Shown here piece by piece: positions 10,364 through 20,300 of a DNA stretch of 64,000 bases. The notes under the pieces are model-generated. The model had not been told where the DNA came from, did not search any database, and saw only the letters and a program-made list of their open reading frames with translations. The stretch spans positions 48,492-112,491 of the forward strand of contig WMCF01000258.1 in NCBI GenBank assembly GCA_009792885.1, given 5' to 3'. Made by a program: the position numbers and the translations under genes. Source of the stretch: Eremophila alpestris peregrina (lineage: Eukaryota; Chordata; Aves; Passeriformes; Alaudidae). Within the stretch, counting starts at the first letter, position 1. Every line of letters starts with the position of its first letter.

Positions 10364-11014
10364 TCATGGCAGGCCGCAATGGAAGTTGCCCTTGGTCTCT
10401 GGTGGCATCACAGCTCCCAGTGTTAGGATGTCACAGCCCATGTTCCAGCAGCAGGAACACCTGCAGGACGAGGATGCCCTTGCTTAGCTTTTGTCTCTTG
10501 GACAATCTGGGCACAGGACAATGCAAAGCAGGGGCAGGAAACAAAGGCCAAAGTGTTTGGGGGCTCCAAGCCTTTAACATCAGGCCCTGCAGCTGCAAAA
10601 GCTGCTTCTCACAGCCTGGCTTCAGCAGTTCCCAAGGCTGTCATGGCCTTCAGAGCAAGAATGTGGATTTTACATCCCTGTGGCCTGATGCCGGCTCTCG
10701 GCCCAGGAGCCCCTATGGCTCCAGCAGGAAGGGTGGCAGGAGGTTTCCTGCCTGCTTTGGTGGCATCACTGCTGGGGCCACTGCTGTCAGAGCCCCCTCT
10801 CTGCTGGTGACGGCTTTGCTCTTGGGGACAATGCTCTGCAGCAGCCCAGGAACACGAGCAGTGCCCAGTGCTGGGAGTGGCATCAGTGGGACCCCCGTGC
10901 ACAGGGACCCCCAGCCCCGGGGTGGATGTGCCAGCAACCCCAGGGACCTCCAGCCCCAGGAGCCCTGAGCAAGTGGAAATCACAACTGTGCCCAAAGCAA
11001 ATGCAAAGAGATGG
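10364..11014. other. GC-rich, unassigned
   Basis: A 200-codon plus-strand frame starts at 10366 directly after the CR1 tail and is compositionally ordinary for GC-rich filler. A different plus-strand frame ends with TAG at 11051-11053, a few bases before an AATAAA near 11059. I see no family signature and assert no gene. Confidence 0.3.
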
Positions 11015-11034
11015 GATGTGACAAACAAGGACAA

Positions 11035-11040
11035 TTTATT
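11035..11040 (-). terminator. Poly(A) signal of the acidic-repeat gene
   Basis: TTTATT on the plus strand reads AATAAA on the minus strand, about 250 bp beyond the stop codon at 11291. The 250 bp between are AT-rich (many TTT/AAA runs, no long open frame), as expected of a vertebrate 3' UTR and unlike the GC-rich coding part. Confidence 0.5.
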
Positions 11041-11290
11041 TAGAGAACTGTAGAAACAAAAATAAACTATGGCATGTATGTACAATGTAAGAATTCTTAT
11101 AACAACAGCAATCTATAAAGAATATTTACTTTAAAGACCTGTCTAAAAACAGTAACATAAGAAACGTATTTCCAGACTAAAGGACATATAAAAACCAACA
11201 AACTCAAAAATCTTTTTGCAGTATAGGGGCCCTATATAACACCTGGAATCTAACAGACGTATTTACAGAGAAGCCTAATCATTTGGATAT

Positions 11291-11881
11291 CTACAAACAG
11301 AAGGGACTGTGTCCATCATCTCTGTCAGTCCTGGAAGAGAAGGAAGTAACACAGCCACTCCAGCCCAGCCCAGAGGGCTGTTCCCTGTGTCCCCAGGCTG
11401 GCACATGCTGGCACAGTGGGACTCTGCCACCAACACTGAGCCCAGCTGGGGCTGGGAGCCGGGCCCCAGGGTCTGGGATGGGGTTTGTGTGGCCCAAAGC
11501 AAGCGCGGGGCAGGCTGGGGGTGGTGCTTGTGCTGCCACAATCCAGGGTCCCGCTGGGGCACCGTGTCCCTGAGCGGGGCCACCCAGCCCAGCCCCAGCC
11601 AGGGGACCCACTCTGCCTGTGGGCAGAGCATGGCCAGCACCTGCCTGTCCTGATGCTGGGGTCGGTCGGCATCCCAGGATCATGGGCTCCACCTCATCTT
11701 CCTCATCCACCTCCATGTTCTCTAGCTCTTCCTCCGTATAGACTTCCATCATGTCCTCCAGCTCCTCCACATCATCGACTTCCATCTTCTCTACAGTCTT
11801 TTCTACATCTACTTCCATGCTCTCTTCACTATCCATATCCACTTCCATATCCATATCCATATCCTCAGTGTCTCTGGCTGC
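11291..11881 (-). CDS. Unrecognised gene, terminal coding exon: acidic Met/Glu/Asp repeat protein (5' part unresolved)
   Basis: On the minus strand the frame is open from 12289 to a TAG at 11291-11293. The part most likely exonic starts after a CAG acceptor at 11881 (or four bases later at 11877). It begins with about 70 strongly acidic residues built from loose repeats such as MDMDMEVDMDSEESMEVDVE, KMEVDDVEELEDM and NMEVDEEDEVEPM. These are encoded by diverged GATATG/GAAGTGGAT-type repeats. A Pro/Ala/Gly-rich tail of about 125 residues follows. A candidate upstream exon ends at 11993 with a GAAG|GTACAG donor and a Ser/Gln/Pro-rich frame; joined in phase 1 to the 11877 acceptor, the frame continues. 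An AT-rich 3' UTR and AATAAA follow. Acidic tracts like this are common in histone-binding and nuclear proteins, but that is only an analogy. I do not recognise the gene. It could also be a spurious frame over a minisatellite. Confidence 0.35.
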   Translation of the reverse strand, partial: AARDTEDMDMDMEVDMDSEESMEVDVEKTVEKMEVDDVEELEDMMEVYTEEELENMEVDEEDEVEPMILGCRPTPASGQAGAGHALPTGRVGPLAGAGLGGPAQGHGAPAGPWIVAAQAPPPACPALALGHTNPIPDPGARLPAPAGLSVGGRVPLCQHVPAWGHREQPSGLGWSGCVTSFSSRTDRDDGHSPFCL

Positions 11882-11992
11882 CTGCATGAGGCAGCACAAC
11901 CTCACAGTGCAGTCCCTTTGCCCACCATCCCAGCAGGGCTCCAGCCTGCCTGGGCAGTCAGGGGGTGCCTCCTCCCAGGAATGGCACTGTAC

Positions 11993-12290
11993 CTTCACTG
12001 GCACAGGAGGGCACATCCTGCTGGGATTGGTGCTGAGATCCAGGCACCATGATGAGCTCAGGACTGACAGCAATAGCTGGGAGCAGCTCAGGACAGTTTG
12101 GTGTGACCAGGCTGAAGGGTGGTCTCTGAGCAGACTGAAGGCTCTGCTGGCTACAGCACAGTGGTTGTCCTGTGCTTGACAATAGGGGCTGGAAGTTTTG
12201 CCTGAAACACCGGTTGTGACATGATGAATCTGGGAGCTGTGATGTGACAAGAGTTCCAGGGCCCCTCCAGATTGGGTGCTTTTTGTCATA
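11993..12290 (-). CDS. Candidate penultimate exon of the acidic-repeat gene (Ser/Gln/Pro-rich)
   Basis: The minus-strand frame over this interval is open and uses codons for a Ser/Gln/Pro-rich stretch (for example LLPAIAVSPELIMVPGSQ and QSQQDVPSCASE). It ends at 11993 in a good donor (GAAG|GTACAG). The upstream acceptor is uncertain. A CR1 fragment in the same orientation begins only about 20 bp upstream (from about 12310), so the original 5' splice context may be disturbed. No family is recognised. Confidence 0.25.
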
Positions 12291-12304
12291 AAAAAACTGA
12301 ATGC

Positions 12305-12800
12305 CTGAACAATTTGGTTTGGGTGGGTCCCTAAAGATCATCTAGTTCCAACCTAATCAGCCTCCCACCAGTCCAAGTTGCTTAGGGCCCTATCCAAAAT
12401 GGCCTTGAATGTTCCCCTGATTGGGGTATCACAGCTGCTCTGCACAGCCTGTGCCAGGGCCTCTCCACGCTTGTGGGAGAAAAACATCTTCCTCAGATCA
12501 AAGCTAAATTGAGCTCCTCCGGTTTGCAGCCATGCCCACTTCTCTGCTGGCCACAGGCACTGCTGAACACTCTGTCCTCATCCTTCCCCAGGGCCCCTCC
12601 AAGTCCTGCTCGGCCCAGTGAGGCCTCCCTGGGGCCTTCTCTGCTCCTGGCTGAACAACTCCAACTCTCTGAGCCATTCCTCAGAGCAGAGGGGCTCCAG
12701 CCCCCACAGCATCTCCAGGGCCTCCTCTGCACTCCCTCCAACAGCTCCAGCGCCTGCCCGTGCTCAGCACCCCAGAGCTGGGCCAGGGGAGGGGCTGCAG
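12305..12800 (-). mobile_element. CR1-type LINE 3' fragment, minus orientation
   Basis: Read on the minus strand, the fragment closes with GGTTGGAACTAGATGATCTT...GGGACCC, the standard CR1 terminal segment. Upstream of that lie GGGGAACATTCAAGGCCAT and the leucine-rich antisense of ACAACTCCAACTCTCTGAGC. It is about 500 bp and 5'-truncated. Confidence 0.75.
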
Positions 12801-13760
12801 CTTCATGGGCACTGGTGGGGAATTTTGTGTTATCCCTGGAGAGGAACTAAAAGCGCTCTGGTGCTGAGGGATAAAATGAAAGGAACGAAGCCTGCATTGG
12901 GCCCCTTATGGTTAACAGAACTCCTTGCATGGTATCAGGTGTGCCAGTGTACCTGCAGCACCCTGAGGATTATACAGGAATCCTGCCATTTCCACATGTA
13001 CTGGTTATCTATCCAGGTGTTCTACTGGGATTTCTGTCTGTGGTCTGTTCACTGTAGGACAGTCACTGAAGATCCGTTGCTGCTCACCTAAAAAAAATAT
13101 TTACCCTCATTTACAGGGTGAACTGAGAACTGGGGTCTTAGGATAAATTCTGCACTGAGAATTATTTCAAACTTTTCAAAAAAATTCAGTGAGAATTTCT
13201 GTGTAATTATGAGGAAATCCTCACTCTTTGTGTATTTCATGGTTAAAGGAGACTTGTATAACAGTGTGGCTGGAAAGTTCATCCCAGTTCATGACTGAGG
13301 CTTATGAAAAACATATTTCAGATGTTAGAACAGAAGCAAATGTGTGCATGACCCACAGGCAAGGCTGAAGCGGGGCTGTGCCTCCTGCGTGCCGGATGGA
13401 CATTGGCTGTGCCTGGGGGCCGGCAGCCCTGCCCAGCACCTGGCAGAGGGCTGCAGGCTGGGGAGGGCAAGTGCCTGCAGCCAAGTCCAAGGTCCAGGCT
13501 GATAGAGCTGTTCACACCTTGGCCCCAGCTCGGCCTGGCATCTCACCAGTTGTATCCTGCCCACTGCCTTGGGCCCCGCTGCAGTGAGGAGTCTGTGTGC
13601 CCCAGGGTAACACTTCATCCGGAACATCTCGTGGGATTCTCTTGGGAAGGTGAGACAGGGAGTGCTGCGCGCTCAGTGCCGACGTGGCCAGGCCTGACAT
13701 CGGGACAGGGCTGTTCCTTGCACTGCCCCGGGACCTGCTGTGGCTTCATATAGCTCTGGA
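12801..13760. other. Intergenic, no recognisable feature
   Basis: The part to 13330 is AT-rich; 13340-13760 is GC-rich with short open frames on both strands. None has a splice-consistent continuation or a family signature that I can see. Confidence 0.35.
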
Positions 13761-13763
13761 TTA

Positions 13764-14020
13764 CAGAATCCCAGAATGGGTGAGGCTGAAAGGGACCACA
13801 GTGGGGCTTCTAGTTCCACATCCTGAGTCAGAGTAATCCCACAGCACGGATCTGGAATATCTCCAGTGAAGGAGACTCCACAGCCTCTCTGGGCAATCTG
13901 CTCCAGTGAGTGGTCACTTGCAAAATAAAGTTCTTCCTTATGTTCAGGATCTGAACTTCCTTCATTTTCTGCCCGTTGCCTCTTATCCCTTTGCGGGGCC
14001 CCATGGAGCAGAGCCTGATC
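13764..14020 (-). mobile_element. CR1-type LINE 3' fragment abutting the AHCY promoter
   Basis: The plus strand begins ACAGAATCCCAGAATGGGTG and GAAAGGGACC, runs through CTCCACAGCCTCTCTGGGCA and AATAAAGTTCTTCC, and ends around GGGCCCCATGGAGCAGAGCC. This is the reverse complement of a CR1 tail. It ends about 350 bp upstream of the AHCY start codon, at the edge of the CpG island. Confidence 0.75.
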
Positions 14021-14049
14021 CATGCTCTGAGCCGTCCCTGGCAGATATT

Positions 14050-14377
14050 TATATCGGCTCCTGTACGGGCACCGGTAGCGGTGGGTGCATGGGCCGCCAA
14101 AGCCTGCTCGGGCACGGGGCTGAAGCTGCGGCAGAGGCCGTACCAGGTGACAGGTTCTGGGGACGGGGCAGGTTCTGGGGACAGCCCAGCCCCGCACACC
14201 CCGTGCCCTCGCTGCCCGCAGAGGAGGCGGGCCCGGGGCGGGCCCGGAGGAGGTGCCGGCCGGGCCCAGCGCCCGAGCGCAGCCCGGCCCCGCCTCACGC
14301 AGGCGGCACCGGCTCTACTTAAAGCGCGCCCGGCACTACCACCGCCTACTCCTGTGCGCCCGGCTCACGCTTCCACC
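14050..14377 (+). promoter_or_regulatory. AHCY: AHCY CpG-island promoter and 5' UTR
   Basis: CpG and GC density rise sharply from about 14050 and persist into intron 1 (to about 14720). GC boxes are visible at 14226-14231 (GGCGGG), 14235-14242 (GGGGCGGG) and, on the other strand, 14288-14294 (CCCCGCC). A weak TATA-like TACTTAAAG lies at 14316-14324, which would put the transcription start near 14345 and leave a 5' UTR of about 30 nt. The ATG context is TTCCACCATGT, with A at -3. This is the layout of a broadly expressed housekeeping gene. Confidence 0.75.
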
Positions 14378-17300
14378 ATGTCGGACCGGCTGCCCTACAA
14401 AGTGGGTGAGTATGAGACCCAGGCGGGCTGCGTGGGGTTCGGCGCCTCCCCCGGCCGGGGCGAGCGGGGTGCGGGGAGCGCGGCCTCTGCGGCCCCGGCG
14501 CCGCGCTGTATGCGGTGGCGGCGTGGAGGACGGCGGAGCCGGGCCTGAGCCCCCTGTGCGCTGCGGGAGGCACGCGGGGGAAGGGGGCTCCGGGGCGCTG
14601 CTCCGCCGGCTTCCCGCTTGCAGCTGAGCCGCTCTCCCGGCCCGGCTGCCCCGTCCCCCCCCCTCCACCCACGCTGCTCACAGCCCCTGGCGGGAACAGG
14701 CTTAGCTTCGAGGGTGAAAGTATTTCCCTTCCTGGGACCTTTGACTCATAGGCCGTGAAGGTTTTGGCGGGCGTTTTTGTATACCTGAAACTTCACAAAG
14801 AAACCCAGTTTTTATAAAGATTTGGGTGTTACTTGGAGGCTTCATTCAAAGAAAAGAAAATTAGTCTGTAAGGCTCAGATTCATAAATAATTTACCCTGG
14901 AGGCTCTGAACCTAAAATACTGCAGGTTATTTTTAAAGCAGGTCTGGTAAAGCTACCAAGCCGTTAACAGGGGTAAGATTAAACCTCCCCCTCTTGATGT
15001 ATTTGTTTCCATGGTCCTTTCCTTGCCTGTTTTCAGTCCCGGCGATGTACAGGCTGTACTTCAGTCAGTTCTAGCACGTGCAATAGCTTCAGTGGCCTCA
15101 GGCTTCATTCTGTAGCAAAATGCAATTGCCGTGTCTGTATTAAACCCTGCAGGCTGACTCGGAGCCCTGGTGTTACCCAGTGCTCTAAACAGTCTGTTCA
15201 CGAGGTGGATGACAAAAAGGCATCTGACTGTGGTCTAAATGGAATGGTGAACTTCTGAAATCTCTCAATCTGAAACCTAGTAAGAAAGACACTGGGTGAT
15301 GGCTGGTGCTGCAGAGTTGACACAGCTGGGCATTACCTGCTTGACTGTTGTGTTTTTAAGGCTGGGGTTGGACATCCATTGTGAATGCAGTGAACCTGTC
15401 AGAAGTATCACTTACTCATTGTCTACTGGACTTTTCTGCTATAGATCCTTCTTACAAAAGTAGAAGTAGACTGGTAACTAAAGTAATTATTGTCACTTAA
15501 AATAATTTTTGTGGGACCTGGGAGGAGGGGGAGCTAAGCTGGGCTCAGCTCCTGGTACACTCTTAGGGGAGCATTCTTTGTGTGGGAAGCCACTGCCCTA
15601 CAGCCAACCATTCCCCGCATGCAGGTCAATACTGTGGAAGTCAGTCCCTGTAGGAAGTTTTGGACTTCCTACAGATTCTTGAGGAGTGTCTGTAAGAAGT
15701 GCTTAAGGCTGTGGCTTGCTGAATATATGGGCCTTGGGATGTACGTGCATTAGATCACAGTTGATTTATACTCTCTTGCAGTAACATGCTTTTTTTAGAG
15801 GGGCTGTTTATTTAGTCTAAACTTGTGTAAAAGCCTGTGTACCATAGCAAAGAACCAGGGAGTAACTGGAATAAGGTCTGGTTTTCCTGCAGCTCTGTCT
15901 CCCAGCTGTTGCTGGGTGTTCAGTTCAGCTATTGCAGCCAGTGCATACCCACAAGTGTGTGAACAGATACCAAGGTCTCAGCTATTCAAACTCGGACACC
16001 TGTCCTGCTTCTCTTGCAGCTGACATCAGCCTTGCGGACTGGGGTCGCAAGGCCATTGAGATTGCGGAGAATGAGATGCCAGGGCTGATGAAGATGAGGG
16101 AGATGTACTCTGCATCCAAGCCCCTGAAAGGCGCCCGCATTGCCGGTTGCCTCCACATGACCGTGCAGACAGCAGTGCTCATAGAGACCCTCATCGTGCT
16201 GGGGGCTGAGGTAATGTGACTCTGAATTTCTCCTTCAGCTCTTGGGTAATGCTCTGCCAGGTCACTGCTCCTGCTTATGTAACACCTTATGGAATCCTGG
16301 CAGATGTCTGTGCTTTTTGCATGAGGCTGCAGTCTCCACATGGATGTATTATGTGTTCTCTCCTTGGGCAAGAAGCTTGTTGCCTACCCCTCAGCACCCC
16401 TGGAGTGTGGGGTGTGTGTTCCCTGTGGACAAGCTGCAGCTTTGAGTGCCCCTTGTGCCCTCTGGGCAGTGCCTACGCAGCCATGCTGTGCTCAGGCTTG
16501 CAGTGCTGTGGTTGCTCATGCTGCAGCTCTAGGGACTGCCTCCAGCACAGATTAGCTTGTATTAAAAACCCCACTCTGCCCTGGTAAAGTCAGCAAAATC
16601 TAATGAAGTTTTCTGAGAGCTCATGCTGGCCCTTGAGCTGTGCAGGAAAACAACAGGATACAGTATGACTCAGTCACTGAGGGCTGGGATCTCCACTGAA
16701 TTTTGTGTTACTATGGACCAGTTACTCTCATCCATATTAAAGTCTGAGATAGAAGCCATTTACTGCCTTGTGTCCCATGCCTGACTTGCTGAATGAAGTC
16801 CAGACATCACAGCTGAATGTTTGCTGTACAGGGCATGAGGAGAGCCAGGTATCTGAGAACAATCTGCATTGCTTGTGTGCTGAGCAGGGAGCTGATGAGA
16901 ATTTTGATGTATTGTTAAGTATGTTTATGATCTGAAGTCCCTTCTTCCTGCAGTTTGGCTGCCTTGAGGTGCCCTATGTGGGACCACCCTCTGGGAACAG
17001 TTAAGAATTGATTAAAATCAATTTAATCTGCTGGGAGAAGGAGTTTTCTCTGTAGCAGTGAAGGTGTTTCCTCAAGAAGAGAAGGAAGTAGGTATGGAAA
17101 CTGTGCCAGGTCAACCTGGGCAAGGCACATGCTGCTGTGCAGGTGTTTCCCAGCCTGTTCAGAGCTGTCCTGTGGTTGCAAATGGTGCAATTCTGAAGGA
17201 GAGCTTTGATGTTGAGGTACAGTCCTGGCTTTGTTCCAGCCAGTCTATGGGCAACTCCTGTCCCTCCACAGGATTTGAAAGGGAGCAGTAGCCATTGAAA

Positions 17301-20300
17301 TTTGGGAAGCTCCTTGCAGCTCCTGTTGGTTGCTGTATCCCAGTATGGCTGGCCTAGGAGGCAGCTGTGTGCTTAGTTAAACATTGCCAAGCTGCTTTAA
17401 GCTGAGCATAACCCCAGATCAGTGTTATATGGGATTCATCCAAGTCATTCAGGGAGGTACCTGCAGATACTTGGTTTCTCTAAGATGTGGTTGTACCTTT
17501 AAAGGTGTGTGCTGCTGTGTTAACTCCTTGTCCTGATGCCTGTGGATTAGTTCAGGCTTTGATTTGAGTTTGGATTCAGCCCTGGTTTGTCTGTTCTGTC
17601 AGAACTTTGGTGCCAGGGAGGGAAAAATGAAACTAGTAAAATCATACCCCATGTAATGAGGATGTTGCTCACTGCAGCATAGTAACCTTGGTGTCCATTT
17701 TTTGGTTGGGTTAACAAGGATAGAATAAATACTCTGTGCTTCAGAGTATAAGTTCTGAATTTGTAACAAAAAATAATCCTTTCCATAACCAGTGATGTGA
17801 ATACTAGGGTCTGAGCCTATCAGGTGTGCCAGTTATTCTAGGCTCTATGTCACTACCACAAGTCTGTATCAAGTCTGAAGTGTAAACAATATATAGGTAT
17901 TCTGTATACTTTAAATGTTGTGACACCTCCTGATGTCATCTCTGCTGGTATGGGGAAAGCTTGCAAAAACCCAGGTGAGGAGGTGCAGCTTTAGGTTATG
18001 GATTCTGTTTTCCTGTGCTCCTTCCAGGTGTGTTTTCATGACCAGTGTTGGTAGTGTAGGCTGCTTCCTACTGCACCCTTTACTTTGAAATGTCACTTTT
18101 TGATCAAGTGGGATGAGTATCTGAAAACAGGCTGGATGTTTGTGCCTTATTGCCCTCTCTACTCAAGCTCTGTAAGCAGTGAATGTGCAAATAGCTGCCA
18201 GTCAGCCCTGTGGGGAGCAGAGGGTGTGTGGCTCTGGGATGCTGTGAGCTGCAGTAGGTGTGCAGATCGTTTTTGTGCAACTCAGCAACATGCTGTTGCT
18301 TTTCTAGGTGCCTGAGCCTAGTTAGGAAATCTGAGGAAAACACTTAGCTCAGTTGGAAAAGTTTCCCTGTCTGGAGCACAGAGTGGGAGGTGGGTGAGCA
18401 TAACCTTAGAGAATGCCTGGATTGAGTGTAATCTTTCAGTTGCATTTCTTGCAACTGAACTCTTGTGTGTGCCAGCAGGTGTGTTGCTGCATGTCCATAC
18501 CCTCAGTGGACACTTGCTATAGGGCTGTTCTGAAAATCTGACCTTTATTGACCAAAACTTCCCAAACCCACCCTGTTGGGCACCCCTGAAGATCTGGAGT
18601 ATGCTCTGGCTGTCTGGGAGAAGTGCTTGTGAGCAAGGAGATGGCTGAATATATGACACAGCTAAAGCTCATTCACATTCTCTCTGTGTGACATTATTTC
18701 CCCTGACTTAGTCAGACACCCCGTTCTCACCTTATCTTTGCAGAGCTACTGAAAAATGCAGAAATCTGCACTAATTTCTTTCTGCTCTTACTCCCTTTTT
18801 AACTCCTGCGTTTGATAGAGTCCCTGATATCTCAGAACTTTGTTCAGCAAACAAAACTTGGTTGTTTTCCAGGTACAATGGTCAAGCTGCAACATTTTCT
18901 CTACTCAGGACCACGCTGCAGCTGCTATTGCAAAAGCTGGTATCCCTGGTAAGTTCTCCGTGTTCTGGCTTGGCTAAGTTGGCCTGTACTGTCTGTCTCT
19001 GCTAAATCAAACTGTGTACACATCAACTGTGTGCACTCTTCTGAACAAACTTGAGGACAGAAACAGCCCATCAGAAGCAGTGGTTGTTACAAACCAGGAC
19101 ATCTGATTCAAGCTGTGTTGCATCAGCCTGTGCACAGGTCTCTCAGCCAAGGCTGCTGTTGGGCTCTATGTTAGAGCTCATTAAGATGATGGAATGGGCT
19201 GGGTGATGAAATGGAGCAGTGTGTAGGTGTGTGTAGCTGGAGGTGTTTGGTGCTTTCCAGCAAGCTCTGTGCTAAGTAGGGTTTGGGAAAGGTAAGGGAA
19301 CTGCCATGTGCCCTGTCACAGTGGCAGGGTCAATACCCAAGATATTTTTAGGCTTGAATTAGCCCAGCTGTGTTCTTGCCTAATATCCCTTAAGTGCTGC
19401 ATCGGGATGCTGTTGTCTTGTTATTGTCAGGTTCCAATAAGGAGCAATTCCTCATGGATCAGTATAAATACCTGAAGCTGTCTTCTGTGTAAGTCAGCTG
19501 AAGGAAATGCAATCCTCAGTGCTGGGAACTGCATTACCTGAGCCCAGCTGTTGTCAGAGGCTAAATTTGGTTTCTGGCAGTCTGCTTTGGGAGGGGTCTC
19601 TCATTTCCATTATAATATTATCTATTGCCACAAGCCTTTCCCTAGCTGTGGCACACTCTATGGCAACAGAGTGATCCCTTCATCAGCTCGTTTGGCACTA
19701 CCAGCTTCAGGCATTGCCTCTGGAGAGGGATGTCAAAAGGTCATGTGGGCTTCTTAGACATTTTTAGGCTTGTCTTCCTCACTGCTTTCAATACCCAAAA
19801 TTCAACTGAAGAGCCATTTACAGGTTGAGTGTCGAAGTGTTTCATTCTTGCCCTTTGTATCCTTATTTTTGGAACTTGCTATTTTGTTAATATTGCACTT
19901 TGCATACTGAATTTATGAGACCCTGGAGGATTGCTGATCCTTTGGCTTCAATATGAGATCCTGACACACATTCAGAATAGGTGATTGCATGATTGCAATA
20001 ATTGCATGATAAGAGCACGATTAGCTCTTCAGGGTCAAGGTCAGTTTTCTGTGTAAACAGAGAAAACATGACAATTTAGCCAATTGTTGGGGTGTGTAAA
20101 TAATGTGGCTGAGTACGCCTGAGGACAGTACAGATGCCTGGAAAGACACAAACGCTGGTGGATGCAACATGCCAGTGGTGGCAGCCTGTTGCTGGGGCTA
20201 TACTGACCTAGAAATACACCCTAATATGAGCAGATGAGGCACCTCAGCTTGGATTTTAGTGCTGGGCTAGAGACTAGAATTTAAACTCAGAGTTGCTGAA

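Noticed and set aside
10366..10968. 200-codon plus-strand frame
   Set aside because: It starts inside the end of a CR1, has compositionally random content, and has no recognisable domain or promoter.
13976..14751. Long open frames on both strands through the AHCY promoter
   Set aside because: They are by-products of the stop-poor CpG island. The real coding part is only the first 28 nt of AHCY, with a clear donor.
16020..16210. AHCY E59Q as a possible loss of an active-site residue
   Set aside because: Q at this position (HMTVQTAVLIE) is the common state in bacterial, plant and many animal AHCYs. Only the comparison with mammals makes it look unusual.
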